A stretch of DNA of 64,000 nt from QAMX01 sp003149835 (GCA_959600635.1 CAUGMN010000003.1:7348-71347), one strand, 5' to 3'. Positions 16,687-26,158 are shown, counted from the stretch's first letter. Program-made: numbers and translations. The notes: generated by a model not told the origin, from the letters alone.

Positions 16687-18609
16687 TTATTCTTCGACCC
16701 ATGCGTAGAGCAGGCCGTAGGAGAGATCCCAGAATCCGTCGACGTCCCAGTTCTGGAGCTTGTCGTTGTAGACGTCGTGATAAATATTGGAGTACAGCGG
16801 AATCTCCGGGAGCAGCTCGTTCCAGTGGACGATGAAATCGAACCAATACTGGGCGTAGCTTTCCTTATCGCCTGGCTCAACCGCGTAAACCATATCCATG
16901 GAGAGCTGGTCGAGCTTTTCGTCGAAGATGTAGTTGGTGTTGTAGCCGGCCGCGACGAGGTCGGGATCCAGCGTAAAGTTGTACGACTGGTCATAGGCCG
17001 GATAGAAGCCGGTCGCCAGGTTGTACATGCCGTAGGTCGGAACGCCGTATGCCTCGCCCTGGGAGGAGTCGCGGTACATCCAGTTCAGCAGCTCGGTAAA
17101 CGTCATGATCTGCTGCTTGATCTGCATACCGGCGTTTTTGACGTTGTCGCTGTTGGCGAGCATGACGCTGAGCAGGTCGGAGACAGGGTTGCCCTCCGTA
17201 GACGCCCACTCGACGATCAGCGGCATCAGGATCGTGCCGTCGGCCAGCGTGACATTGTGCTTGTAGGTGCCGGCTTCCTCGGCCGTGACCTTCTTATAAC
17301 GGATGCCGGATTCATAGGCGCCGCCCTCGGCGTTCAGCGTCCAGCCGTCCTCTTCAAGGAGCTTGGTCGCCTCGTCCATGCTGAAAGCGTATGTATCGAG
17401 CGTCGTGTTGAGCTGGTCTTCCTTTTCCTTATACATCCACATGGCAAAGCCGTAGGGGCCGTGGACAACGGTGCCGAAGCCGCCGCAGAAGGTGTCGGCA
17501 AAGGCGTTGCGGTCAAAGAGATGCGCGATGGCCTTGCGGACGTTGACAAACTGCGTCGGGCCAAAGTCGCACTGGAACTGGATCTTGCCGTAGCCGTTGC
17601 GCTCGTATTTCGTAAAGTCGAAGCCGCCGTTGTCGACGAGCGCGAGCGCCTCCTTGATTTCATCGCCTTCGGAGAGCTGAACCAGGAAGTCGACCTGACC
17701 CGTTTTCAGCTCGTCGATCATCGTCTCAGAGGTGACCTTTTTATAGACCAGCTTCTCGATATTCGGCTTCTGGCCGGTGTAGTCGCCCTTGTAGTTGTCG
17801 TTGATCACAAGCACGGCTTCCAGCGCGGTCTTGTCAAAGCTTTGCAGCGTGTAGGGACCGCAGGAGAGACGGTTTTCATTCGCATAGCGGGCGTTTTCAA
17901 TTGTCTCCGAGCAGTGCTCAAACGTAAATTTGTCGTTGAAGTGCGCGCCTTCGCCCTCGTCGGAGAGATCGACGTCGGCCGGCAGCCACAGAGCGCGCGG
18001 GATCGGCGTGATATCGACGTAGGTGATTTCAAAATAGTACGGCAGGTAATCCGTGGAAACGGTCACGGAGAATTCATAGTTCCCGAGCAGACGGACGCCG
18101 GAGAAAACCCGCGTCGGCTCTTCTTCACCGATATAATTGCCGTCCGCATCCTTTTCTCTGGACGCGGAGTACTCCTGCCAACCGACAAACGACATGCCAT
18201 AGGTGCCGCGGGCGCCCATATCCTTAATGATCGGCGAGGAGAACAGCAGGATCTTAGCGACATAGTCCTTGGCGGTGATCGGCGTTCCGTCGTTCCATTT
18301 CAGGTCTTCCACGAGCTTGACGGTAAACGTCTTGGTGCCGTCTTCGTTGGTCTCCTGGGTAACGGTGGCGACCTTGTCATTGTAGACATACTCGGCCTGG
18401 CGCGTCAGAGCCACCGGCGAATAACCGTTGATCAGCTCGCGGATATCCGCGTCCGCCGCGTTGTTCTGCCACTGAGCCTCGCCGAAGTCGCCGGCAAGCT
18501 CGGTCGTGTTGCCGATGATCAGCTGGCCGCCGCGGTGATTGGTGCAGCCGGTCAGACCCATTGGGATGATCATGGCAATTACGAGCAGGATCAGAATTGC
18601 CTTTTTCAT
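16687..18609 (-). CDS. oppA: Oligopeptide-binding lipoprotein OppA (SBP family 5)
   Basis: A 640-residue solute-binding lipoprotein and first gene of the opp operon. MKKAILILLVIAMIIPMGLT ends in a lipobox LTGC (lipidated Cys at 22). Family 5 features are visible: KFTFEH-type hinge segments, YTLQSFDK, FNVRKAIAHLFDR-like (FVNVRKAIAHLFDRNAFAD) and the C-terminal region LYSNIYHDVYNDKLQNWD. It captures peptides outside the membrane for OppBCDF. ATG 18609 follows GGGAGG. It is separated from oppB by 201 bases holding the paired hairpins, a normal device for making more binding protein than permease. Confidence 0.95.
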   Translation of the reverse strand: MKKAILILLVIAMIIPMGLTGCTNHRGGQLIIGNTTELAGDFGEAQWQNNAADADIRELINGYSPVALTRQAEYVYNDKVATVTQETNEDGTKTFTVKLVEDLKWNDGTPITAKDYVAKILLFSSPIIKDMGARGTYGMSFVGWQEYSASREKDADGNYIGEEEPTRVFSGVRLLGNYEFSVTVSTDYLPYYFEITYVDITPIPRALWLPADVDLSDEGEGAHFNDKFTFEHCSETIENARYANENRLSCGPYTLQSFDKTALEAVLVINDNYKGDYTGQKPNIEKLVYKKVTSETMIDELKTGQVDFLVQLSEGDEIKEALALVDNGGFDFTKYERNGYGKIQFQCDFGPTQFVNVRKAIAHLFDRNAFADTFCGGFGTVVHGPYGFAMWMYKEKEDQLNTTLDTYAFSMDEATKLLEEDGWTLNAEGGAYESGIRYKKVTAEEAGTYKHNVTLADGTILMPLIVEWASTEGNPVSDLLSVMLANSDNVKNAGMQIKQQIMTFTELLNWMYRDSSQGEAYGVPTYGMYNLATGFYPAYDQSYNFTLDPDLVAAGYNTNYIFDEKLDQLSMDMVYAVEPGDKESYAQYWFDFIVHWNELLPEIPLYSNIYHDVYNDKLQNWDVDGFWDLSYGLLYAWVEE

Positions 18610-18692
18610 GGTTTTTCCTCCCTTGAACCGTTCGCGCTTTTCGCCGTTCCGTTCCTCCCGTCAAAAAAACACGCCGGTTTCTGTTTTCAGTC

Positions 18693-18721
18693 ATTATATC
18701 ACACTCACAACCAAATTACAA
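18693..18721 (-). promoter_or_regulatory. opp operon promoter
   Basis: On the minus strand TTGTAA (18721-18716) and a perfect TATAAT (18698-18693) are 17 bases apart. The leader to oppA would be about 80 bases. The rest of 18722-18990 is AT-rich and shows no gene. Confidence 0.6.
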
Positions 18722-18992
18722 TCAAAAATCCCGCATTTTGTCGATATCTATCACAAAAATTTTTTTTAGTTACACACTGTTCATCTGTATTTTGAGGCTT
18801 TGTGCAACAAATAACGATATGAGGTATTTTGAATCCGGCACAAAACATCATTCGGAGGATATTTTTTATCTCTCTACTGCTGTAAAGCGTTCCATCCCGC
18901 TGTTTCGGCGGCGGGAACGGGCTTTTCCTCCGAAATGGATTTCCCGGCGGCGCCGAACCGCCGGGCCTGCCGCAGAGCTCCTGATTTTCCGC

Positions 18993-19036
18993 AAAAAATG
19001 TGCCGGAGCGGGTGGGCAAAGCCCCCGCTCCGGCAC
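18993..19036 (-). terminator. Terminator of the nitroreductase gene
   Basis: A 13-bp perfect stem (19000-19012 with 19024-19036) is followed on the minus strand by ATTTTTTG, 60 bases past the nitroreductase stop. Confidence 0.8.
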
Positions 19037-19098
19037 GGTGCGCAAGCCGGTCAGAGCCGGCTTTCCTGTTGATTTTCTTTTCTCAAAGCCGGCGCATG

Positions 19099-19617
19099 TT
19101 ACAGCCAGGCGACGGCGTCGTCCTTTCGCTGTGCGGCGGCGTTTTTCTGCGCCGCATAGCCGAGCGCGGCGCAGCCCCAGACGCTGTGATCGTCGGGCAG
19201 GCCGAGCGCGCGCAGCGCCGCGCGGACGGCGGGCCGGCCGCACAGCCCCTTGAACTGGTTGATCCAGACCGAGCCGATCCCCAGCGCGTTGGCCGCTAAA
19301 AAGAGATTTTCCAGCGCGCAGGCGCAGTCCTCGACGGCCAGCGGATTGGCGTCGGTGTCGGAGACGAGAATCAGCGCGTCGGGGCTGTAAAAATCATACG
19401 ACGCGCCCGCGCCCGTCTCCTCGCCGAGCACGGCGGCGAGGCTGCGAAGCCGCGTTTTGTCCTGCACGACCGTAAAACGCCGCGTATGCCGGTTGCGGCC
19501 GCTCGGCGCGCGCATTCCGGCGAGGACGATCTCTTCCAGTTCGGCGCGCGCGATCGGCTTTTGCTGAAACGCGCGGTCGCTTTTCCTACTGACGATGCTT
19601 GCGATGATCTCGTTCAT
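19099..19617 (-). CDS. Nitroreductase family protein
   Basis: A 172-residue FMN-dependent oxidoreductase of the compact nitroreductase class. SRKSDRAFQQKPI and APSGRNRHTRRFTVV are the two FMN-binding segments at the N-terminus. The dimer/FMN region near ENLFLAANALGIGSVWI and the terminal GYAAQKN block complete the family pattern. Such enzymes reduce nitro groups, quinones or flavins with NAD(P)H, and the physiological substrate is not evident. AAGGAGGATAAA precedes ATG 19617, which fixes the start. It is monocistronic with its own terminator. Confidence 0.92.
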   Translation of the reverse strand: MNEIIASIVSRKSDRAFQQKPIARAELEEIVLAGMRAPSGRNRHTRRFTVVQDKTRLRSLAAVLGEETGAGASYDFYSPDALILVSDTDANPLAVEDCACALENLFLAANALGIGSVWINQFKGLCGRPAVRAALRALGLPDDHSVWGCAALGYAAQKNAAAQRKDDAVAWL

Positions 19618-19671
19618 TTTATCCTCCTTTTGATATGGGTGGGGGGGGAGATAGGCAGGCGCCCCGGCACA

Positions 19672-19701
19672 GCGGGCGCGCACACAGGTGCGCCCCTACG
19701 G
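19672..19701 (-). repeat. REP-like palindromic element, copy 4 (inverted)
   Basis: GCGGGCGCGCACACAGGT followed by GCGCCCCTACGG is the same element as at 2757-2842, 17 kb away. The rest of 19618-19877 has no gene. It repeats the CTACGG end motif in decayed form (19724 and 19877) and includes two G-runs (about 19642 and 19750). Confidence 0.6.
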
Positions 19702-19877
19702 CCGCCGGCGCGCTCCCGCTACGGCATCAAACGGTTTTACCTCCCCGTCGGGGGGGGCGAGTCTATGCGGCCGCCCGATCATCCCGCGCCCGACTCTTTG
19801 GCGTACCGATTTACGCGCTTGCCGGAACATACGCGCCCCATTCGGCAGGCCGGTTCACGCGCCCGCCGCCGCGTCCC

Positions 19878-21188
19878 CTACGGTTTCAGAAACAGCTCGA
19901 CGACGGGGACGATCACCTCCGGCTTGACGACCGGCAGGTTCAGCACCGTCACGTCCGGATCGCCCGCGGCCGCGTCGCGCAGCCGCTTATCCTCGAAGAG
20001 GATCTCGCTGGCGTCGTGCAAAAACTGCGCGTACCGGACTCTCCCCGTCATGCCTCTGAGGATCAGCGCCTTGAACGGGTACGCATAGATGTGGACGTAG
20101 AGGCGGCTGCCGTCCTCGCTCTGGGTCAAGCGGCAGTCGGCGGGCGCGGTAAATTCCGGCTCGGCCATCGTGCAGCCGTAAATCGAGCGGCTGTGATACT
20201 TCATCCAGCCGGCGTAGACGTTCAGCGCCGCCTCGGCGCGGTGGTCGAAATAGCCGCGCGCCGTCGGGCCGACGTTCATCAGCAGGTTTCCGCCGCAGGA
20301 GACGGTGTTGATCAGCATTTGAATCAGCATCTCCGGCGACTTCCACGTCGTCTCGTCGCGGTAATAGCCCCACGAGCCGGAAAAGGTCTGGCACGCCTCC
20401 CATGTGACGAGCTCGTTTGTCCGCTCATGGCGGATCCACTGGGTCGGCTGATACTGCTCGGGCGTCCAGAGATCCTGCTCGATCTCGGTGCGGTTGTCGA
20501 TGATGATGCCGGGTTGCAGCTCGCGCGCCAGCGCGATCAGCTTTTCAGCCTCCCAGTCGTCCTTGCCCTTGCCCTTCATCCAGGCTTTGTCGCCCTCTCC
20601 CTTGGCGCCGCTGTAAGAAAAATCAAACCAGAGGATGTCGATTTTGCCGTAGTTTGTCAGCAGCTCGCGCACCTGATTGCGCATGTACTCGGCGTATTTT
20701 TTGATGTCGCGGCCCTTGCTCTGCTCAAAGGCGTCCGGGTCGTCGCGGCGCGGGTGGAGCATGTCGATGGGAAATTCCGGATGATGCCAGTCAATGAGCG
20801 AATAGTAAAAGCCGACGCGCAGCCCCTCGGCCCGGAACGCCTCGACGTATTCGCGCACGAGGTCGCGCCCGGCCGGCGTGTTCGTGGCCTTATAGTCGGT
20901 ATATTGGCTGTCGAACAGGCAAAAGCCCTCGTGGTGCTTGGTGGTCAGCACCGCGTATTTCATGCCCGCGGCCTTGGCCTGCCGCGCCCACTCCTTTGCG
21001 TCGTAAAGGTCGGGGTTAAAATGCTCAAAATAGAGCTCATAGTGCTCCTCCGGCGTCTTTTCATGGTTCTTGACCCATTCGTGCCGCGCCGCCTGCGCGT
21101 ACAGCCCCCAGTGGATGAACATCCCGAAGCGGTCGTGGGTAAACCATGCGGTGTCTCCCGGCGTCTTTTTCGCCACATAGCTCGACAT
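19878..21188 (-). CDS. Alpha-L-fucosidase, GH29 family
   Basis: A 436-residue glycosidase without a signal peptide, so probably cytoplasmic. Family GH29 features: RFGMFIHWGLYAQ at the N-terminus, KYAVLTTKHHEGFCLFDS, VGFYYSLIDWHHPEFP, and the nucleophile Asp in IDILWFDFSYS (about residue 185). GNLLMNVGPTARG is the conserved late motif. It removes alpha-linked fucose from oligosaccharides. The stop codon lies inside CCGTAGGGG, the head of the local REP-like repeat, suggesting the 3' end has been shaped by a repeat. It runs in the same direction as the RACo-like gene upstream but is separated by repeats. Confidence 0.93.
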   Translation of the reverse strand: MSSYVAKKTPGDTAWFTHDRFGMFIHWGLYAQAARHEWVKNHEKTPEEHYELYFEHFNPDLYDAKEWARQAKAAGMKYAVLTTKHHEGFCLFDSQYTDYKATNTPAGRDLVREYVEAFRAEGLRVGFYYSLIDWHHPEFPIDMLHPRRDDPDAFEQSKGRDIKKYAEYMRNQVRELLTNYGKIDILWFDFSYSGAKGEGDKAWMKGKGKDDWEAEKLIALARELQPGIIIDNRTEIEQDLWTPEQYQPTQWIRHERTNELVTWEACQTFSGSWGYYRDETTWKSPEMLIQMLINTVSCGGNLLMNVGPTARGYFDHRAEAALNVYAGWMKYHSRSIYGCTMAEPEFTAPADCRLTQSEDGSRLYVHIYAYPFKALILRGMTGRVRYAQFLHDASEILFEDKRLRDAAAGDPDVTVLNLPVVKPEVIVPVVELFLKP

Positions 21189-21224
21189 TTTTCCGCATCC
21201 TCCTTATAAAATAAAAAGATTCGT

Positions 21225-21251
21225 CGATTGTAAAACGCAGTTTTACAATCG
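21225..21251. repeat. Perfect 27-bp palindrome upstream of the fucosidase
   Basis: CGATTGTAAAAC, GCA, GTTTTACAATCG: 12-bp perfect arms, 37 bases before the fucosidase start. The arm sequence also occurs within the distant repeat copy at 63924-64000, so this is part of a mobile-looking repeat family rather than an obvious operator. Confidence 0.7.
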
Positions 21252-21266
21252 AGAGACTCGCGCTGA

Positions 21267-21342
21267 TCGCCCTCGCTGCGCTCGTTTGGCCGGCGCGAGG
21301 GCTCGAATTTGAATGGGAAAGCGAGAGTTTTCCAATCGCCTA
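21267..21342 (+). repeat. Dispersed 77-bp repeat, copy A
   Basis: Starting at TCGCCCTCGCTGCGCTCG and ending near AATCGCCTAA, this stretch recurs in inverted orientation at the right end of the window. The first 55 bases are identical and the rest similar. The stretch 21189-21486 has no gene. Confidence 0.8.
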
Positions 21343-21486
21343 AAATCAAAAGATCAAAATAAATCGCTCAGTCGTTTCTGTGGTTTTCCGCCCTGCGCCG
21401 ACCGCGCGGCGCTGCGGACTATCCGAACCGTCATGAGGCAAACGCGGCGTTTTTTCTTCGCCGCAGGGGATTCGGCGTCTTTCTTT

Positions 21487-23070
21487 TCAGAACATCATCT
21501 GCTCGACGTAATGATCCATAAAACGCGGATCGGCCGACAGCTCGATATACTCCATGCGGTCTCTGAGCCGCGTGAGCGCCGCGCGCGCCGACGCAGAGCA
21601 GAGCGCCGCCGCCGCGCCCGCGCCCGCGCCGTTGCCGACGGAGACGGCGCGCGCCGCCAGCTCCGCCGGATAGAGGCCGATTTTCCCGGCGTTAACCGGA
21701 TCGATCTTGTTGCCGAAGCCGCCGGCCAGATACAGCGTCGTGACCGCTTCGGCGCCGAGGCCCGCCTCGTCCAACAGCGTCTCGATGCCGCCGGCGATGG
21801 CCGCCTTGGCGAGCTGGAGCTGGCGCACGTCGCGGCCGCTGACGAACACATCCTCCGCCACGTAAAACGCCGCTTCTCCGTCCTCCTGCTCCCGTATGTA
21901 GGGCAGCGCCGCCTCCGGCGCTTCGTCCGGCGGCAGCAGCCTGCCGGTCTCGTCGACCGCGCCGAGGTCAAGCATCGCCGCCAGCAGGTCGATCAGCCCC
22001 GAGCCGCAGATGCCGCGCGCTTTTCCGCCGCCGATGACCTCGCAGGCCAGCGCCCCGTTTTGAAGCGCCGCGCGCGCCATGGCCCCGTCCGTCCCGCCCA
22101 TGCCGCAGGCGATGCCCGCGCCCTCGAAGGCCGGTCCGGCCGCTGTGGCGCAGCAAAAAATCCGCCCGCCGGCGGCGAGGGCCATCTCCCCGTTGGTGCC
22201 GATGTCCAGAAGCAGAACCGGCGCGCCGGCGCGGTCCAGCCCCGCCGCCAGCGCCGCGGCGACGATATCGCCGCCGACGTAACCGGAAACGGCGGGAACG
22301 ATCAGCATTTCCGCATCCTCCGCAAGCCCCAGCTCCGCGCCGAAGTCCGCCGCAAAGCCCTCGCCGAACAGGCTCTCCGGCGTAAACGGCAGCTTTGACA
22401 GCCGCGCCGGAGAAAGCCCTGTGAAGAGGTGCGCCATCACGGTGTTGCCCGCCACGGTCACGGCGCGGATCTCCGCGGCGGAGCGCCCCGCATCCGCGGC
22501 AGCCGCGGCGAACAGATCGCGGAGCTGGCTGCGGATAAAGCCGGTCAGCCGCAAAAGCCCGTCCGGCTCGGTCATCGAATAGGAGATCCGCGAGATCACG
22601 TCGGCCCCGCAGCTCCTCTGCCGGTTCGCCGCGCCGCGCACGGCCAGCCGCGCGCCGGTATCGAGATCGTAGAGATAGACGACGACCGTCGTCGTCCCGA
22701 TGTCGACGGCCGCGCCCAAGCCGCCCGCCGCCCAAGGCCGAAACGGGAACGCCGCCGCCGCGCCCTCAGTCAGCACGGCATAGCCGGCCGAACGTTTCCC
22801 TTCGTCGAGCCGCACCGTGCAGTCGCCCTCGACGCGGGCGCGGCAGGCGAGCCGCCTCCCCGACGGCAGCCCCTGTTCCTCGGGCGTCGCGGCCGACAGC
22901 GCGCCCTCGGCCGCAACCTCGCACTTGCCGCATGTGCCGTTGCCGCCGCAGGGCGCCTCGACCGCATAGCCCGCTTCGGTCAGCACCGCGTGCAGCGTTT
23001 TGCCCTTCGGCGCATGCAGCGCCGTCCTGCTGCCGTCGGCTTCGATGATCGTGATCACTGCTTCCGTCAT
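21487..23070 (-). CDS. RACo-like protein: [2Fe-2S] ferredoxin domain plus ASKHA ATPase domain
   Basis: 527 residues. The N-terminal 85 form a plant-type ferredoxin domain with Cys 41, 47, 50 and 76 (APCGGNGTCGKC and RRLACRA). The remainder is the DUF4445 ASKHA domain: DIGTTTVVVYLYD is the phosphate loop, LDIGTNGEMAL the second, and IAGGIE / YLAGGFGNKIDP the later signatures. Such proteins (RACo, RamA-like) reactivate corrinoid proteins by ATP-driven one-electron reduction of Co(II). No corrinoid protein or methyltransferase is encoded nearby, so the partner must be elsewhere. GGAGGAG precedes ATG 23070. Confidence 0.9.
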   Translation of the reverse strand: MTEAVITIIEADGSRTALHAPKGKTLHAVLTEAGYAVEAPCGGNGTCGKCEVAAEGALSAATPEEQGLPSGRRLACRARVEGDCTVRLDEGKRSAGYAVLTEGAAAAFPFRPWAAGGLGAAVDIGTTTVVVYLYDLDTGARLAVRGAANRQRSCGADVISRISYSMTEPDGLLRLTGFIRSQLRDLFAAAAADAGRSAAEIRAVTVAGNTVMAHLFTGLSPARLSKLPFTPESLFGEGFAADFGAELGLAEDAEMLIVPAVSGYVGGDIVAAALAAGLDRAGAPVLLLDIGTNGEMALAAGGRIFCCATAAGPAFEGAGIACGMGGTDGAMARAALQNGALACEVIGGGKARGICGSGLIDLLAAMLDLGAVDETGRLLPPDEAPEAALPYIREQEDGEAAFYVAEDVFVSGRDVRQLQLAKAAIAGGIETLLDEAGLGAEAVTTLYLAGGFGNKIDPVNAGKIGLYPAELAARAVSVGNGAGAGAAAALCSASARAALTRLRDRMEYIELSADPRFMDHYVEQMMF

Positions 23071-23241
23071 AGTTCGTCTCCTCCGCGCGGTTCGCGCCGG
23101 ACAGGGCGCGGGAATTTGTATCCCGCGCTTTTCGCCGCGCAGGCCGCCGCCTCATGCTTTTTCCGGATGACGGGCTCAAAACCCCTTGCATCCGCGCCAA
23201 AAACGTTTGCCCCCATTTTTCAGAGCCCCGTTCTTTTCCAC

Positions 23242-23270
23242 ATTATAGCAACATCGGCCCGCAAACGCAA
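23242..23270 (-). promoter_or_regulatory. Promoter of the RACo-like gene
   Basis: TTGCGT (23270-23265), 17 bases, then TATAAT (23247-23242) on the minus strand, with TGC before the -10 (extended). The leader is about 165 bases. Otherwise 23071-23431 shows no gene. Confidence 0.6.
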
Positions 23271-23431
23271 GCCTTTTCTGTTGGCGGATGCAGATCCCGC
23301 CGGAGCCGGCTGGCCGTGCCTCTCTCCGGCCGGGCTCCGCCAAATGCCCGCGCGGCTGCGCGGCTCTCTCGCCGGTCTTTGCCGGCCGTTTTTTTGTTTT
23401 CCAACTGAAATTCTTTTCAGAACAGCCCGCG

Positions 23432-25975
23432 TCATCTCTGTCCAAACGCGATAAAATCGATCTGCGGTTCAAACGCGGGCGTATCCGCATATTCGTCGAA
23501 GCCGTAGCGGAATTTGGGATACGCGGTCACCGAAACCTCGCGGGCTTCGCCGGGGAAAAGGGTGAAATACCCCGCGTCGGCGAGGATGTTGGCGCAGTCG
23601 TTCCGCTCCTCCGCGCGGACGTGCAGAGCGGCCTCCGCGCCCGTGTTGGTCACCCGGTAACGCGCCGTATTGCCCTCGCGGCCGAGCTCTTTGACCTGAA
23701 TCCGCGGGGAAAGCCGGCGCGCCGGCGCGTACAGGTGATCGCGGTCCGTCGAGAAGAAGTAGCAGCCCGTGGCTTCGCTCTCCCCCGCCCGCACCGTGAC
23801 CCGCACGCAGAAAAGCGCAGCCTCCTGTTCGGGGATCCGGAAGCAGACGTCTCCGCACCGAACGGAGCGGTTGGGCAGAATCTCCGCCGCCGTCTCCTCC
23901 CGGCCGAGCACGGTTCCGCGCATGTCCAGCAGCTCGCAGCAGACGGCCGCCGCCTGCCGCGGCAGACACCCGTCCGCGCTGACCCAGACGGAGCCGTTCA
24001 GCGTCCCGCCCGGGCATACATACAGATTCTCATAGGCAAAGCTGGGGTGCAGCGCGGAAAAGGCGTCCCGCGCCCAGTAATACGCCATTTTCGGCTGGTC
24101 GAAATAAGTATACAGGTTTGTGCAGGAGACGTTCGGCCACGGCTCGTTGAACTGCCAGATCATGCTGCCGCTGTTGTGAAACTGCCGCCGGCGGTTGGCT
24201 TCCAGAATGAAGCGGAGCCCCTCCGCCTGCATCCACTGGCTGGCCGCGACAAACTCTTCAATCTCCGTCAGCGCGCCGAAGATCTCCGTGTCTCTCTGCC
24301 AGGTGCACCACCAGTCGCCGTGAAAGCGCCAGCTGTCGTTTTCATCCATGGAGACCGGCTTCTGGTTTTCCGCAGCGAAAATTTTCGGGATCGTCCGCAG
24401 CCCGCTCATGCCGTCGCAGCCGAATTCGCTGTGAAAGAGGTTGTCGCTCTGCGCATAGCTCTGATAATGGCGCGGATTGCCCCGGTATTTCCAGTCGCCG
24501 TGGATATCGTGGCTCTTCCCCGGTTCCGAAAGCTGCCATTCGCTGGGGCCGGAGGCCGACGTGGGCAGGAACATGCGCGCCGGGTCAAGCTCCTCCACAA
24601 TCGATTTGAGCAGGGCGATATTGGCGTCGTCATAGGTCGCCGGAACCCCGTCCGCATCCGTCAGCTCGTTGCCGCCGCTCCAAACGGTCAGGCAGGTGTG
24701 ATTCCGGCGCTCTTTCACGGCGCAGCGGGCCGTTTTCTCCAAAAGCGCCAGAAATTCCGGCCGTTTCGAGGGGATATTATCTATGCCGGAGCTGGACTGG
24801 ATAAATTCCTGCCAGACCATAATGCCGTATCGGTCGCAGAGGCGGTAGAATTCCTCTGTTTCGATGATGCCGCCGCCCCATACGCGGATACAGTTGACAT
24901 GCATATGCGCCGCCGCGCGCAGCGTCGCCTCATACCGCTCCGGCGTCACGTCGCTGTACATCAGATCCAGCGGGACCATGTTGACGCCCTTGACATAGAT
25001 TTTGCGGCCGTTCACCTCAAACGTATAGGGAAACGCGCCCTCCGGCGCGTCTTCGTTCTGCACATAGCGCAGGCGGCGGATTCCCTGTTGGTATTCTCTT
25101 TCTTCATATATGTACCCGTCCCCGTCCTGCAAGGTCAGGCGGACGTCATACAGCGGCTGCGCGCCCGCGCCGTTCGGATACCAGAGCTGCGGGTCGGCGA
25201 CGGAGAGGCTGCCCCGCCAGCCAGACGCCTGAACCGGAAAAACCGCCGAAGCCGCGGCTTTCCCGCCCAGAGAGGCCGCCATTTTGACAAACAGCCGCTC
25301 CGGCGTCTCCGGCAGGGAAAAGACGGTTCCGCTTCCGTGCAGAAGGCCGGTGCCGCCGCTGTCCACGTCGCTTGTCAGAGCGACGTCTTCAAAGCCATAC
25401 GCCTCGTCCGCTATAATCTCCGCCTTCTGCCAGATGCCGAGGTGAACCAGCCGGGTTGAAAAATCCCATTTATAGTTAAAGCGGCTCTTCTGCGTGTGCG
25501 TCTGCGAGGTCATTCCGATCTGCCCCATCTCGTCCGGCGCATTCCTCAGCAGCACGCGCAGGGTGAGCTGTTCGTTTTCCTCAAACAGCCGGGTGATATC
25601 GAACGAAAAGCGCTCGTACATGCCGGTATGCTCGCCCAGCAGAACCCCGTTCAGATACACCGCGGCCTCATAGTCCACGCCGTGGAACACCAGCCGGTAC
25701 CGTTTGCCCCGAATGGCCGGGCGCGCAAACGCGGCCTGACAGACCCACCATTTGTTTTCCAGCCACTCGCAGCGGAGGCTGTTCTTTTCATAATACGGAT
25801 ACTCGATCCATCCGGCGCGGTACATGGCGAGCGCCACGCTGCCGGGCACGGTATAATCCACCCACGGCGTGATGCCGCGCAGCTCCTGCCCCGTCTCCAT
25901 GCTGTTTCCCATCAGCGGGACATACGGATCCATCGCTTTCAGCTGCCACTTTGCGTTCGACAGATCAAAATTCAT
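23432..25975 (-). CDS. Beta-mannosidase-like glycoside hydrolase, GH2 family
   Basis: 848 residues with the GH2 layout: an N-terminal jelly-roll sugar-binding domain (GVDYEAAVYLNGVLLGEHTG), an Ig-like domain, the TIM barrel entry (HVNCIRVWGGGIIETEEFYRLCD, GIMVWQEF), the acid/base Glu in CLTVWSGGNEL and the nucleophile Glu in LFHSEFGCDG, then C-terminal beta domains. GIMVWQEF and the lack of galactosidase motifs favour beta-mannosidase over beta-galactosidase. No signal peptide, so probably intracellular processing of oligosaccharides. ATG 25975 follows AGGAGGGG. The longer frame back to 26047 has no ribosome site. Confidence 0.9.
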   Translation of the reverse strand: MNFDLSNAKWQLKAMDPYVPLMGNSMETGQELRGITPWVDYTVPGSVALAMYRAGWIEYPYYEKNSLRCEWLENKWWVCQAAFARPAIRGKRYRLVFHGVDYEAAVYLNGVLLGEHTGMYERFSFDITRLFEENEQLTLRVLLRNAPDEMGQIGMTSQTHTQKSRFNYKWDFSTRLVHLGIWQKAEIIADEAYGFEDVALTSDVDSGGTGLLHGSGTVFSLPETPERLFVKMAASLGGKAAASAVFPVQASGWRGSLSVADPQLWYPNGAGAQPLYDVRLTLQDGDGYIYEEREYQQGIRRLRYVQNEDAPEGAFPYTFEVNGRKIYVKGVNMVPLDLMYSDVTPERYEATLRAAAHMHVNCIRVWGGGIIETEEFYRLCDRYGIMVWQEFIQSSSGIDNIPSKRPEFLALLEKTARCAVKERRNHTCLTVWSGGNELTDADGVPATYDDANIALLKSIVEELDPARMFLPTSASGPSEWQLSEPGKSHDIHGDWKYRGNPRHYQSYAQSDNLFHSEFGCDGMSGLRTIPKIFAAENQKPVSMDENDSWRFHGDWWCTWQRDTEIFGALTEIEEFVAASQWMQAEGLRFILEANRRRQFHNSGSMIWQFNEPWPNVSCTNLYTYFDQPKMAYYWARDAFSALHPSFAYENLYVCPGGTLNGSVWVSADGCLPRQAAAVCCELLDMRGTVLGREETAAEILPNRSVRCGDVCFRIPEQEAALFCVRVTVRAGESEATGCYFFSTDRDHLYAPARRLSPRIQVKELGREGNTARYRVTNTGAEAALHVRAEERNDCANILADAGYFTLFPGEAREVSVTAYPKFRYGFDEYADTPAFEPQIDFIAFGQR

Positions 25976-26005
25976 ACGCCTGACCCCTCCTGCGGCTTTT
26001 CCGTT

Positions 26006-26034
26006 AGTATAGCACATTCCCGCGCCGATTCCAA
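26006..26034 (-). promoter_or_regulatory. Promoter of the GH2 gene
   Basis: TTGGAA (26034-26029), 17 bases, TATACT (26011-26006) on the minus strand, about 30 bases before ATG 25975. Confidence 0.6.
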
Positions 26035-26158
26035 GCCTTTCCGGCAAAACCGGATTCGCCTGACCGCCTTTCGGAATCTTCCATGCGCCTGTTTGGTTTT
26101 CTTGACCCGTATGGTCCGCCGCAGACGCGGCGAAAAAACCGCCCCTTTTCCCCGCTCT

